This document shows, in pieces, positions 1-9,236 of a stretch of 64,000 bases of DNA (position 1 is the first letter of the stretch; each line of letters begins with the position of its first letter). The notes under the pieces are model-generated. The model was not told the origin of the DNA, made no database searches, and saw only the letters and a program-made list of their open reading frames with translations. The translations under genes and the position numbers were made by a program. The stretch spans positions 62,001-126,000 of the forward strand of contig NZ_WHJH01000009.1 of NCBI RefSeq assembly GCF_011682145.1, written 5' to 3'. The stretch is from Massilia mucilaginosa (lineage in GTDB: Bacteria; Pseudomonadota; Gammaproteobacteria; Burkholderiales; Burkholderiaceae_D).

Positions 1-80
1 CCATCAGCCGCTCTGAAATCGTTTGCACGATCCATGCATTAGGCTTGATAGTTGAACAGAAGTCAATTTTTTCCGCCGGT

Positions 81-632
81 TCAGCGGTTCTGGTAGTCGT
101 CGAAGCGCTCGTAGAGGTCTTCGAGGATGTCATCCTGGTCCATTTTCGTGCCGTTGACGGGGAGCAGGCCGGGCGTCATGAAGCTGATCATCTTCTTTTT
201 CCCGATCATGCTGATATTGCCGCCGAAATAGGTGAGGAAAAAGACGGCTTTCCATCCGCGTCCGGCCTGTTTTACCGGTGCCTCGGGTTTCAGATGCAGC
301 ACGATATTGAGAATATCGCCGGGAATGGTTGGAAACGGATTGCCCGCCGAGATTTTATCGACATCGCTGAACGGCACAAACAGGCCGGTCTCATACGCGA
401 CGCCGTCGTCGCTTACCGTGAGCACAGTGCGCTTGCCGTTCATGGTTAAATGAAAAAACACCGTCGCGAACATATACACGGCACAAAACAACATGAACGC
501 GCCGAGGCCCACGCTGATCTGTTTGACGAAGGAGAAGATGCCGATGACGCCAACCGCGGCGCCCATCACAATGGCCCAGTAGCCGTATGATTTGGTATCG
601 GTGTAAGCAATCGGTGGACGTGCTTGATTCAT
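81..632 (-). CDS. Hypothetical small membrane protein (paralogue of the next gene)
   Basis: A 183-residue protein of unknown function. Two hydrophobic segments lie near the N-terminus (about residues 18-36 and 40-62), followed by a roughly 120-residue soluble domain rich in beta-prone stretches, like a PH-type (YcxB/bPH) fold, which is only a guess. The motif GGNISMIGKKKMISFMTPGL near residue 138 recurs as GNISFVGKRKMFCFMTPGL in the gene at 841-1401, and both proteins begin with PP-[IT]-[AV]-YTDT, so the two are diverged tandem duplicates. The start is the ATG at 632. Cytoplasmic-membrane location is inferred from hydrophobicity. No neighbour suggests a pathway. Confidence 0.75.
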   Translation of the reverse strand: MNQARPPIAYTDTKSYGYWAIVMGAAVGVIGIFSFVKQISVGLGAFMLFCAVYMFATVFFHLTMNGKRTVLTVSDDGVAYETGLFVPFSDVDKISAGNPFPTIPGDILNIVLHLKPEAPVKQAGRGWKAVFFLTYFGGNISMIGKKKMISFMTPGLLPVNGTKMDQDDILEDLYERFDDYQNR

Positions 633-840
633 AAAGGCCTCAATAAAAATGAAGCGCAGTATAGCATTCAGAGCAACAAAAAGTATTTCATCCGAATTAC
701 ACCGCCGTCGCGAACGCGATGTGATTCGCGATATATACGGGGATGTAGCTACATAATCGGCATCAGCCCCGGATAGTCAAATCACACAGTCAGGAAGTAA
801 ATACGCAAATCCTATTTGCCCGCTTATTCCGACGCGCCGT

Positions 841-1401
841 TCAGCGCTGTTGAAAAGCCTCCAGGCGGGCGAACAATTCCTCGCCGACCTGCTCGTCGTT
901 CTGCTTCTTGCCGCCCCAAATGCGCAAACCCGGCGTCATGAAGCAAAACATCTTGCGCTTGCCGACGAAACTGATATTGCCGTACACGTTCGATAACATG
1001 AAGGACCTGCGCACGCTGCGTCCACCCTGTTTGACCTGCACATCCGGCCGGACATAGAAGATAATCGACAGGCACTGCACCGGCATCTGGCCGAATTGAT
1101 CCATGACGGTGATATTCTCGACATCGCGAAAAGCCACCACGGTGCCGTCGGCAAAGCTGACGCCTTCGTCGCCGACTGTCATCGAGGCGCTCTTGCCATT
1201 GCTCGCAAACTGGCAAAGGCACATGACGCCTGCCCATCCGCCGAGTAGCAGAAAAAACGCCGCGATGCCCTTCTCGCCCTGATTGAGTGCCATGACGCCG
1301 AAGACGATCATGAGCGGGGCCGACACGAGCAATATCCACGCAAGCTGCCTGGTATCGGTATAAACGGTCGGGGGACGCGATGCGTGCATGTCACACTCCA
1401 T
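841..1401 (-). CDS. Hypothetical small membrane protein (tandem paralogue)
   Basis: A 186-residue paralogue of the protein at 81-632, in the same orientation, with about 210 bp between them. It has the same layout: the N-terminal YTDT motif, two membrane segments (about residues 20-38 and 45-65), then a C-terminal domain ending in the shared MTPGL motif. The C-terminal acidic stretch (NDEQVGEELFARLEAF) parallels DQDDILEDLYERFDDY of its partner. Position-for-position similarity supports duplication followed by divergence. Function is unknown. The overlapping frame at 824-1339 is a shadow of this gene. Confidence 0.75.
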   Translation of the reverse strand: MECDMHASRPPTVYTDTRQLAWILLVSAPLMIVFGVMALNQGEKGIAAFFLLLGGWAGVMCLCQFASNGKSASMTVGDEGVSFADGTVVAFRDVENITVMDQFGQMPVQCLSIIFYVRPDVQVKQGGRSVRRSFMLSNVYGNISFVGKRKMFCFMTPGLRIWGGKKQNDEQVGEELFARLEAFQQR

Positions 1402-1495
1402 TCAAAGGGACATGAAGTATAACATGTTGGCAAATGGGAAATATTATTGAGCAATAGCCGCCGGGATGCCATCGGCGGCATCCCTGTGCCCGTCC

Positions 1496-2443
1496 TCAGG
1501 TGCCGCGTTTGCCGCGTGCCGAATTGGCGGCTTTCTCGGCGGCGATGGCCGCTGCCTTTGCGGCCTTGGCGGCCATCTCGGCCGCGTGCTGGGCCATGCG
1601 CACGGCGCGCGTTTCCGGCGTTTCGAGGCTGATCCGACCGAGCGCGCCGGTGCGGTAATCCTGCAGGAAGATATGCGAGGCTTTTTCGAAATCGAGGTCG
1701 CCGCCCTTCTGGCGGTAGCCGCGCCGCGCCGCCACGCCTTCGACCACGGCGATGCCGTCCATGCCCTCGGTCTTGAAGCCATAGCGCGCACTCAAGAGCG
1801 CCGGGTAGCGCGCCAGCAGTTCGTCGGCCAGGAACACCGCCACTTCATCTTCGATGAGGGCGTTCGAGCCGATGGCGTGGCTGGCGGCGAGCATCAGGCC
1901 ATCGCTGGCGAGCGCGATCTTCGGCCACAGCATGCCGGGGGTGTCGACCAGGATGATGTTCTTGCCGAGGTAAAGCTTCTGCTGCATCTTGGTCACGGCC
2001 GGCTCGTCGCCCACCTTGGCCACCTTCTTTTTCAGCAGCGCGTTCATGAGGGTCGACTTGCCGACGTTGGGAATGCCCATGATCATGATGCGCAGCGGCT
2101 TGGTCGGCACGCCGCGGTGCGGCGCCAGCGACTGGCACAGGTCCGGGATCTTGGCGACGTCGCCCGGCTTCTTGGTGGTCATGGCGTAGGCGGTCACGCC
2201 TTCCTGGGCGTTGTAGTAGGCGCTCCAGGCGGCGGTGGCGGCCGGATCGGCCAGGTCGACCTTGTTGAGGATCTTGAGGCAGGGGCGCTGGCGGAACAGG
2301 CGCAGTTCCTCGACCATGGGGTTGCAGCTCGCCTCGGGCAGGCGCGCATCGAGCACCTCGATCACCAGATCGGTGTTCTCCATCTGTTCGGCCGCCTTCT
2401 TGCGGGCGGCGTTCATGTGGCCCGGGTACCATTGTATCGACAT
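1496..2443 (-). CDS. ylqF: Ribosome biogenesis GTPase YlqF/RbgA
   Basis: A circularly permuted GTPase of 315 residues. The G4 motif NKVD (60-63) comes before the P-loop GIPNVGKST (123-131) and the G3 motif DTPG (167-170), the order diagnostic of the YlqF/YawG/YjeQ group. The N-terminus SIQWYPGHMNAARK is typical of YlqF/RbgA. Family members help late assembly of the 50S subunit. The C-terminus is an Ala/Lys-rich tail from about residue 285 that may contact rRNA. The gene appears monocistronic, with about 80 bp to the neighbouring deacetylase gene. Confidence 0.93.
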   Translation of the reverse strand: MSIQWYPGHMNAARKKAAEQMENTDLVIEVLDARLPEASCNPMVEELRLFRQRPCLKILNKVDLADPAATAAWSAYYNAQEGVTAYAMTTKKPGDVAKIPDLCQSLAPHRGVPTKPLRIMIMGIPNVGKSTLMNALLKKKVAKVGDEPAVTKMQQKLYLGKNIILVDTPGMLWPKIALASDGLMLAASHAIGSNALIEDEVAVFLADELLARYPALLSARYGFKTEGMDGIAVVEGVAARRGYRQKGGDLDFEKASHIFLQDYRTGALGRISLETPETRAVRMAQHAAEMAAKAAKAAAIAAEKAANSARGKRGT

Positions 2444-2523
2444 GCTGTGCTTTCGGAATTCTCGTTTAAGGCGCTATTTTACCGGGGCCGGCCCGGTGCG
2501 CCGAAAAAACGGACGAACGCCGG

Positions 2524-3456
2524 CTACTCCAGCTCGGCCAATACCTTGATGTGCGCCGCCACGCTGCGTCCCAGCGCCGACAGGTTGTAGCCGCCTTCCA
2601 GGCAGCTGACGATGCGCCCCCTTGCGTACAGGCGCGCCACGGTCATCATTTCGCGCGTGATCCAGGCGTAATCGGCTTCGACCAGGCCCATGCCGCCCAC
2701 ATCGTCTTCGCGGTGGGCGTCGAAGCCGGCCGAAATGAAGATCATCTCGGGCTTGAAGTTGTGCAGCGCCGGCAGCCAGTGCTCGGTGACCAGTTTGCGC
2801 ACCACGTCGCCGCCGCTGCGCGCGGGCACCGGAATGTTGACGCAGGTGGCCGTTTGCGGCTCCGGTTCGGTGTACGGATAAAACGGATGCTGGAAAAAGC
2901 TGGCCATCAGCACGCGCGGATCGTCGCGGAACGATTCGGCGGTGCCGTTGCCGTGATGGACGTCGAAGTCGATGATCGCCACCCGTTCCAGCCCGTGCGA
3001 TTCGAGCGCGTGGCGCGCGGCGATCGCCACGTTGTTGAACAGGCAAAAGCCCATCGGCTCGGTGGGCAGCGCGTGGTGGCCGGGCGGGCGGATGGCGCAG
3101 AAGGCGTTGTCGATGCTGCCGGCGATGACGGCGTCCGTGGCGGCCAGCGCGGCGCCGGCGGCGCGCAGCGCGGCCTGGTAGCTGTGCGAACAGAGCGTGG
3201 TATCGGCATCGAGCGGATAGGTCTCGCCTTCCCGCGTGGGCGTATTGTCGCGCACCAGCGCGATGGCTTCGAGCGTGTGGTTGCGGCCGATGGCGGGGAT
3301 TTCGGCCAGCGGCGCCTCGCGCCGTTCGACCAGGCTGTCGATGCGGGCCAGGATCAACTGGTCTTCGATCGCCTGCAGGCGCGCGGGCGACTCCGGATGC
3401 CATTCGCCCATGTCGTGGCGGCTGCAATCGGGGTGGCTGTATATGGCTGTGCTCAT
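2524..3456 (-). CDS. Histone deacetylase family protein (zinc amidohydrolase)
   Basis: A class II HDAC-like / acetylpolyamine amidohydrolase family protein of 310 residues. The motifs are RPPGHHA (123-129), DFDVHHGNGT (163-172; Asp165 and His167 are the expected zinc ligands), SAGFDAH for the third ligand and EGGYN for the transition-state tyrosine. Bacterial members deacetylate small molecules or proteins; the substrate here cannot be told. The start at 3456 (MSTAIYSHPDCSRH) is preferred over a longer frame from 3609 because the family begins with a short strand leading to HP. It is divergent from moxR with 176 bp between, room for two promoters. Confidence 0.88.
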   Translation of the reverse strand: MSTAIYSHPDCSRHDMGEWHPESPARLQAIEDQLILARIDSLVERREAPLAEIPAIGRNHTLEAIALVRDNTPTREGETYPLDADTTLCSHSYQAALRAAGAALAATDAVIAGSIDNAFCAIRPPGHHALPTEPMGFCLFNNVAIAARHALESHGLERVAIIDFDVHHGNGTAESFRDDPRVLMASFFQHPFYPYTEPEPQTATCVNIPVPARSGGDVVRKLVTEHWLPALHNFKPEMIFISAGFDAHREDDVGGMGLVEADYAWITREMMTVARLYARGRIVSCLEGGYNLSALGRSVAAHIKVLAELE

Positions 3457-3632
3457 GTGCGTGATTTCAGTAGCGGCGTCATCAATGTTGCACCGGAAAC
3501 GCCGTTCTCGCATAGAATCTTGGAGAAACGGGTCGTGATGACGCAGTAGTGGTGCCGAAGGCGCTAATCTACCATGCCGTGCCCCACGCCGGTGCGCACG
3601 ACCACCCACCGCACACTGTAAAGATCAACGCC

Positions 3633-4553
3633 ATGTTCAAAAAGATGCACGCCGTCGCCCGCCAGGTCAGCCAGATTGTCGTCGGCAAGGATTTGCAGGT
3701 GCGCCAGGCGCTCACCTGCCTGCTGGCCAACGGCCACCTGCTGATCGAAGACGTGCCGGGCGTCGGCAAGACCACCCTGGCGCACGCGCTGGCCATTTCG
3801 CTCGGCCTCAAATTCAACCGCGTGCAGTTCACCAGCGACCTGCTGCCGGCCGACGTGGCCGGCATCTCGGTGTACGAACGCGAAAAGAACGGCTTCGTGT
3901 TCCATCCCGGCCCGATCTTCACGCAAGTGCTGCTGGCCGACGAAATCAACCGCGCCACGCCGAAGACCCAATCGGGCCTGCTCGAAGCGATGGAAGAGCG
4001 CCAGGTGACCGCCGACGGCGTCACGCGCGCCCTGCCGGCGCCGTTTTTCGTCATCGCCACGCAAAATCCGCTGCACCAGGTGGGCACCTTCGCCCTGCCC
4101 GAGTCGCAGCTGGACCGCTTTCTGATGTGCCTTTCGCTCGGCTACCCCGACGCCGCCGCCGAACGCGCGCTGCTGATGGGCGAGGACCGCCGCAGCATGC
4201 TCAAGACGCTGCCGGCGGCCATGCAGCCAGCCGAACTGACGGTGGCGCAAAAGGCGCTGCGCGAAATCCACACCTCGGCCTCGCTGATCGATTACGTGCA
4301 GGCGCTGGCGCAGGCCTCGCGCCAGAACGGCATGTTCGCCGAGGGCTTGTCGCCGCGCGCATCGATCGCGCTGCTGCAGGCCGCGCGCGCCTGGGCCGCC
4401 ATGGAAGGGCGCGACCACGTGGTGCCGGAAGATATCCAGGCGGTGCTGGTGCCGGTCTGCGCGCACCGCCTGCGTCCCTTGAAGTCGGCGCACGGGGTGG
4501 CGCTGGCCAGCCGCGACCTGGTCCTGCAACTGCAGAAATCGGTGCCGGTGTAA
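3633..4553 (+). CDS. MoxR-family AAA+ ATPase
   Basis: A 306-residue AAA+ chaperone-like ATPase. It has a Walker A GVGKTT (about residues 43-48), a Walker B with LLADEINRA, and sensor motif IATQNP, then the MoxR C-terminal lid. The start at 3633 (MFKKMHAVARQ) fits the family; an upstream in-frame ATG at 3549 would add 28 atypical residues. It is the first gene of a moxR-DUF58-transglutaminase set in which the next start follows after 6 bases, then an overlap. Such sets are usually linked to envelope or peptidoglycan remodelling, with MoxR thought to assemble or mature partners. Confidence 0.92.
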   Translation: MFKKMHAVARQVSQIVVGKDLQVRQALTCLLANGHLLIEDVPGVGKTTLAHALAISLGLKFNRVQFTSDLLPADVAGISVYEREKNGFVFHPGPIFTQVLLADEINRATPKTQSGLLEAMEERQVTADGVTRALPAPFFVIATQNPLHQVGTFALPESQLDRFLMCLSLGYPDAAAERALLMGEDRRSMLKTLPAAMQPAELTVAQKALREIHTSASLIDYVQALAQASRQNGMFAEGLSPRASIALLQAARAWAAMEGRDHVVPEDIQAVLVPVCAHRLRPLKSAHGVALASRDLVLQLQKSVPV

Positions 4554-4559
4554 GCGGGC

Positions 4560-5579
4560 ATGTCCGACTCCGCCCCCTCCTTCCTGGTCCGTTTGATTCC
4601 CGCCGCGGTACGCGCCAAGGCCGATACCTGGCTGTTCCAGAAGCGCGGGATCGATCCTGGCGAAACCTACCTGGCCCAGCGCCGCGTGTTCATCCTGCCC
4701 AGCGGCGCCGGCATGGGATTCGCCGCGCTGATCCTGACCCTGCTGATCGGCTCCATCAACTACTCGCTCGGGCTGGGCTTTGCGCTGACCTTCACCATGG
4801 GCACCTGCGCCATGGTCGACATCATCCTGACCTACAAGAACCTGGCGTACCTGCACCTGCGCCCGGGCCGCGCGCAGCCGGTGTTCGCCGGCGAAGTGGC
4901 GCAGTTCGAACTGCACGTGGTCAACCGCACCAAGCTGGACCGGTACGCGCTGTGGATCGACTTCATCGAGGCCGGGCAGGCGCGCCACGTGACCGACGTG
5001 GCGGCCGGCGCCAGCAGCGCGCTGACGCTGTCGGCGCCGAGCCTCGAACGCGGCTGGCTGGCGGCGCCGCGCATCCGCCTGTCGACCCGTTTTCCGCTTG
5101 GTTTGTTGCGCGCCTGGAGCTACTGGCAGCCAGACCTGTCGGCCCTGGTCTATCCCTTCCCCGAAGAGAACGCGCCGCCGCTGCCGATGTCGGGCGTCGA
5201 GAGCGCCGACGGCCACGGCCACGCCGGCCACGACGACTTCGCCGGCATCCGCAGCTACCAGCCGGGCGACCCGATGCGCCACATGGCGTGGCGCCAGATC
5301 GCGCGGCTCGACCCGGCCGACGGCGGCCAGCTGGTCACCAAGCACTTCGAAGGCGGCGCGATCGACGAGCTGGTGCTCGACTTCAATGCCATGCCGGTCT
5401 TCATGAACCTGGAACTGCGCCTGTCGCGCATGACGCGCTGGGTGCTGGACGCCGAACAGCGCGCCCTGCCCTACGCGTTCCGCATGGGCGCCATCGATTT
5501 CGAGGCGTCCAGCGGCGAAGCGCACCAGGCGGCCTGCCTGCGCGCGCTGGCCCTGCACGGCCTGGGAGAGGCGCCATGA
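4560..5579 (+). CDS. DUF58 domain-containing protein
   Basis: A 339-residue protein with two N-terminal membrane segments (about residues 44-82), followed by an immunoglobulin-like part and the DUF58 signature RSYQPGDPMRHMAWRQ near residue 225. DUF58 proteins carry a vWA-like fold and work with MoxR ATPases. The gene starts 6 bases after moxR and its stop TGA overlaps the ATG of the transglutaminase gene (ATGA), so the three are translationally coupled. Exact activity is unknown; a scaffold or metal-binding partner role is inferred from context. Confidence 0.9.
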   Translation: MSDSAPSFLVRLIPAAVRAKADTWLFQKRGIDPGETYLAQRRVFILPSGAGMGFAALILTLLIGSINYSLGLGFALTFTMGTCAMVDIILTYKNLAYLHLRPGRAQPVFAGEVAQFELHVVNRTKLDRYALWIDFIEAGQARHVTDVAAGASSALTLSAPSLERGWLAAPRIRLSTRFPLGLLRAWSYWQPDLSALVYPFPEENAPPLPMSGVESADGHGHAGHDDFAGIRSYQPGDPMRHMAWRQIARLDPADGGQLVTKHFEGGAIDELVLDFNAMPVFMNLELRLSRMTRWVLDAEQRALPYAFRMGAIDFEASSGEAHQAACLRALALHGLGEAP

Positions 5580-7600
5580 GCGCGCTCAAGCCAGCCAGCC
5601 GGGGCGGCCTGGCGCGCCTGGCCGCCCAGCTCCCGCGCGACAAGGCCGACACCCTGCTGCTGCTGGCGGCGGCGTTGATGGTGCTGGCGCCCCATGCCGG
5701 CCACCTGCCGCTGTGGGTGTCCGCCCTGTGCGGCCTGACCCTGCTGTGGCGCGCCGTGGCGACCCTGCGCGGCACGCGCATGCCCTCGGCCCTGCTGCTG
5801 CTGCCCTTGTCGATGGCGGCCATGGCGGGCGTGTTCATGAGCTACAAGACCCTGTTCGGACGCGATGCCGGGGTGGCCATGCTGGTGCTGCTGGTGGCCT
5901 TCAAGATGCTGGAGATGCACGCGCGGCGCGACCTGTTCGTGGTGATCTTCCTGTCGTTCTTCCTGGTGCTGACCAATTTCTTCTACTCGCAGAGCATGTT
6001 CACGGCCCTGATGATGATCGCCTCGATCATTGCGCTCCTGACCGCGCAGTTGTCGTTCCAGTTCACCGGCGCGGTGCCGCCGCTGGGCCGGCGCCTGTGG
6101 ATGGGCGCGCGCGTGTTCCTGATGGCCGCGCCGCTGGCGGTGCTGCTGTTCGTGCTGTTCCCGCGCATCCAGGGGCCGCTGTGGGGCATGCCGAGCGACG
6201 CCCAGGGCGGGCGCATGGGCCTGTCGAACAGCATGGCGCCGGGGAATATGTCGAACCTGGCGCAATCGGACGATCCGGTGTTCCAGGTGCGCTTTCTCGA
6301 TCCGCCGCCATCGAAGGCGCAGCTGTACTGGCGCGGCGTGGTGCTGGGCGAATTCGACGGGCGCACCTGGACCAAGGTGCGGCGCTCGCCGCGCAGCGCG
6401 CCCGAACGGATTTCGATGAAGATGCGCGGACCGGCGATCCGCTATCAGCTGACCCTGGAGCCGTCGTCCAACAACTGGCTGTTCGCGCTCGACCTGCCCG
6501 AGCGCCTGCCGGACCTGGAAGACAATACGGCGCGCGTCTCGAACGAGCTGGAACTGTTCGCCAACTACGCGCTCGACAAGCGCGTGCGCTACGACCTCAG
6601 TTCGCACATCGACTACAGCCTCGGCGCCGCCCCCGAACTGGTGGAGCGCTGGCGCTGGCTGGACCTGCCCGACGGCTTCAACCCGCAGGCGCTGCAAGCC
6701 GGCGCCGCCATCGGCCGCACGATGCCCGATCCGGAACAACGCGTCCGTTCGGTCCTGACCATGTTTACCGAGCAGCCGTTTTCGTACACGCTGCAGCCGC
6801 CGCTACTGGGGCGCAACTCGGTCGACGACTTCCTGTTCAAGACGCGCTCCGGCTTTTGCGAACATTACGCCAGCGCCTTCGTGGTGCTGATGCGCGCCGC
6901 CGGCGTGCCGGCGCGCGTGGTGATGGGCTACCAGGGCGGCGAATTCAATCCCATCGACGGCTTTTTGTCGGTGCGCCAGTCGGAAGCGCACGCCTGGGCC
7001 GAAGTCTGGATCGCCGAGCGCGGCTGGCTGCGGGTCGACCCGACCGGCGCGGTGGCGCCGGAACGGGTGCAGCGCGGCCTGGCGAGCGCGCTGACGCAAA
7101 ATCCGCCCGCCTTCGCCGGCCTGGGCGGGCTGCTCGGCTTGAGCGGCGAGCGCAACGCGCTGCTCGAACAGCTGCGCTTTCGCTTCGACGCGATCAACAA
7201 TGGCTGGAACCAGTGGGTGCTGAACTACACGCCGGACCGCCAGAGCGGCTTGCTCGACAGCCTCAAGCTCAGCCTGGCGCACTGGCGCACGCTCGCCGTC
7301 CTGGCCGCCATCGGGGCACTGTTGCTGGTGTGGCGCGCGCTACGGCTGCGGCGCGGGACAGACCCGGTCGATGCGCTATACTCGGCCCTGTGTCGAAGGA
7401 TGAGCCAGCTTGGCATGGCGCGCGCCGCCGACGAGGGTCCCAACGCCTACGCCGCCAGGCTCGCGCAAGGCACGCTGGCGCAGGACAAGATCGCTGCCGC
7501 CAAGCGCTTCCTGGCCCTCTACAGCGCCCACAAATACAGTGCCCGGCCGCCCGCTTCCGGGCTCGCTTCCACCCTGAAAAGTTTGCTGAACAACATTTAA
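5576..7600 (+). CDS. TgpA-like membrane transglutaminase (DUF3488)
   Basis: A 674-residue membrane protein. The first ~200 residues hold several transmembrane helices (DUF3488), then a periplasmic transglutaminase-like domain with the catalytic set Cys428 (RSGFCEHYASAF), His472 (SEAHAWAEVW) and Asp488 (RVDPTGA), a further helix near residue 570 and a C-terminal DUF4129-like tail. The layout matches TgpA of Pseudomonas aeruginosa. It overlaps the DUF58 gene by 4 bases and its TAA overlaps the ATG of mltB by 1, so the four genes probably form one envelope operon. The substrate is not known. Confidence 0.92.
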   Translation: MSALKPASRGGLARLAAQLPRDKADTLLLLAAALMVLAPHAGHLPLWVSALCGLTLLWRAVATLRGTRMPSALLLLPLSMAAMAGVFMSYKTLFGRDAGVAMLVLLVAFKMLEMHARRDLFVVIFLSFFLVLTNFFYSQSMFTALMMIASIIALLTAQLSFQFTGAVPPLGRRLWMGARVFLMAAPLAVLLFVLFPRIQGPLWGMPSDAQGGRMGLSNSMAPGNMSNLAQSDDPVFQVRFLDPPPSKAQLYWRGVVLGEFDGRTWTKVRRSPRSAPERISMKMRGPAIRYQLTLEPSSNNWLFALDLPERLPDLEDNTARVSNELELFANYALDKRVRYDLSSHIDYSLGAAPELVERWRWLDLPDGFNPQALQAGAAIGRTMPDPEQRVRSVLTMFTEQPFSYTLQPPLLGRNSVDDFLFKTRSGFCEHYASAFVVLMRAAGVPARVVMGYQGGEFNPIDGFLSVRQSEAHAWAEVWIAERGWLRVDPTGAVAPERVQRGLASALTQNPPAFAGLGGLLGLSGERNALLEQLRFRFDAINNGWNQWVLNYTPDRQSGLLDSLKLSLAHWRTLAVLAAIGALLLVWRALRLRRGTDPVDALYSALCRRMSQLGMARAADEGPNAYAARLAQGTLAQDKIAAAKRFLALYSAHKYSARPPASGLASTLKSLLNNI

Positions 7601-8766
7601 TGAAATTTACTTCTCTCTTGCTGGCACTTGCCGTGTCGGCAAGTCCCCTGAGCCAGGCTGCGCCTGCCAAAAAAACCGGCAAGAAAAGTGCCCAGTCCAA
7701 GCCCAAAGCCGCGCGCAAGGCCGCCGCCGTGGCCGTGCCCGCCGCCGCCGCGGCCGCGCTGACGGCGGCCCAGGCCGGCGACGCGCTCGTCTTCAGCGAG
7801 TCGGAGGCGGTCAATGCCTTCGCCGACGAGGTGGCGCTGCGGCACGGCTTTCCGCGCGCCGAGCTCGCTGCGCTGATCGGCCAGATCCGCTACATCGAGA
7901 CCGCGGTCCAGCTGGTCAAGCCGGCGCCCAAGGGCAAGCCCAAGAACTGGCAGAACTACAGCCGGGTGACGATCGAGCCGATCCGCATCCGGGCCGGCGT
8001 GGCGTTCTGGAACCAGCACGCCGCGGTGCTGGCGCGCGCCCAGGCCGAATACGGCGTGCCGGCCGAAATCATCGTCGGCATCATCGGCGTGGAAACCATC
8101 TACGGACGCCAGACCGGGCGCTTCCGCGTGCTCGACGTGCTCGCCACCTTGGCCTTCGCCTATCCCGAGGCGCCCAACCGGGCCGCGCGCATGGCTTTCT
8201 TCCGCGGCGAGCTGGAAAACGCGCTGGTGCTGGCACGCAAGTCGAATATCGACCCGCTGTCGATGCTTGGGTCCTTTGCCGGCGCCATCGGCATGCCGCA
8301 GTTCATGCCGGGCAGCGTGCTGGCCTACGGAGTCGACTACGACAACAACGGCAGCATCGACCTGCGCGGCTCGGCGGTGGACGCGATCGGCAGCGTGGCC
8401 AGCTTCCTGGTCCAGCACGGCTGGCAGGCAAAGCAGGCCGGGCCGCTCGTGTATCCGGCCAGCGTGTCCGACGACCGGGCCTGGGAAAGCTTGCTCAACC
8501 AGGGCCTGGCGGCCAAGTTCCGCGCCGAGGAATTGCGCGCGGGCGGTGTCAGCACCAGCGCGGTGTTGCCTTCGAACCAGCGTTTCGGCCTGATCGACCT
8601 GCCCAACGGCCCCGATCCGACCGAGTACCGGATCGCCACCGATAATTTTTTCGCCATTACGCAATACAACCGCTCTTACTTCTACGCCATGTCGGTGATC
8701 GAATTGGGACGTGCAATTCGTCAGAACCGGGCTGGACAGCCTCTTGCCTCAGTGGAAACTTTGTAA
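7600..8766 (+). CDS. mltB: Membrane-bound lytic murein transglycosylase B
   Basis: A 388-residue periplasmic enzyme that cleaves the MurNAc-GlcNAc bond of peptidoglycan with anhydro-sugar formation. The signal peptide ends about residue 20 (SQAA); there is no lipobox Cys, so this form may be soluble or only peripherally attached, unlike E. coli MltB. A Lys/Ala-rich linker (about 22-50) precedes the catalytic domain with Glu165 in GVETIYGRQTG, the GMPQFMPGS loop, and an EF-hand-like DYDNNGSIDL. Its ATG overlaps the stop codon of the upstream transglutaminase gene, tying it to the moxR operon. Confidence 0.93.
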   Translation: MKFTSLLLALAVSASPLSQAAPAKKTGKKSAQSKPKAARKAAAVAVPAAAAAALTAAQAGDALVFSESEAVNAFADEVALRHGFPRAELAALIGQIRYIETAVQLVKPAPKGKPKNWQNYSRVTIEPIRIRAGVAFWNQHAAVLARAQAEYGVPAEIIVGIIGVETIYGRQTGRFRVLDVLATLAFAYPEAPNRAARMAFFRGELENALVLARKSNIDPLSMLGSFAGAIGMPQFMPGSVLAYGVDYDNNGSIDLRGSAVDAIGSVASFLVQHGWQAKQAGPLVYPASVSDDRAWESLLNQGLAAKFRAEELRAGGVSTSAVLPSNQRFGLIDLPNGPDPTEYRIATDNFFAITQYNRSYFYAMSVIELGRAIRQNRAGQPLASVETL

Positions 8767-9236
8767 AAGAATGTAACGACTGGAGCACCTTTTGTTGCCT
8801 GATTTTGAGGCCGCACCCGGCCCGCGCGCGTCGCACGTGTCCCGCCGGCTATCCATTCGTGCCCCATAGAAATGCCTCTTGCGTTAATATACTCAGAAAC
8901 ATGTTGCTAATAAGCCAGTTCTCTTTAGAATTGTGCGGCGGATGCATCTAAATTGTCTTACACTTAAGTTTTCTGGGAAAACAATTAGTTTTTCCGTGAT
9001 TTTGTGAGAGAATTGCAATGCGGCTATGTTGCGATCAGACAACACGACCGACATCATTTTGTAATCTGTTATTGCTTATCGGTATTAGATTACAAAACGT
9101 TGTACAATTGTGTATATTTTTTAAAAAGTGTTACCCAAGATAAATTCGCAAGCGCACTTCGACGGTGGTTGACCAGCAGCGAGAGCTCCGCGTGTTTGAC
9201 TTAGCAGCACCACTCACAATAGGAATTATTGACATC
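8767..9236. other. AT-rich intergenic control region
   Basis: 470 bases without a supported gene. The composition is clearly more AT-rich than the surroundings from about 8870 on. It contains a perfect 11-base inverted repeat (9057-9067 and 9087-9097) and the TTGTACAA box at 9100-9107, followed by TATATT at 9113-9118. It most likely carries the promoter and leader of the small DNA-binding protein at 9237. A possible frame at 9004-9204 shows no coding character. Confidence 0.6.
9057..9118 (+). promoter_or_regulatory. Candidate operator and promoter of the 9237 gene
   Basis: TTTTGTAATCT (9057-9067) is repeated exactly, inverted, as AGATTACAAAA (9087-9097) with 19 bases between. It is followed by the palindrome TTGTACAA and a -10-like TATATT (9113-9118). 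This layout suits a dimeric regulator site overlapping the -35 region. Self-control by the downstream DNA-binding protein is an inference. Confidence 0.45.

Noticed and set aside
4127-5575. Extension of the transglutaminase frame upstream through moxR and DUF58
   Set aside because: The extended part is a shadow of two well-defined genes; the coupled ATG at 5576 gives a normal TgpA-like start.
9004-9204. A 66-codon frame in the AT-rich leader
   Set aside because: It overlaps the inverted repeat and promoter-like sequences, lacks a ribosome site and has no recognisable pattern.
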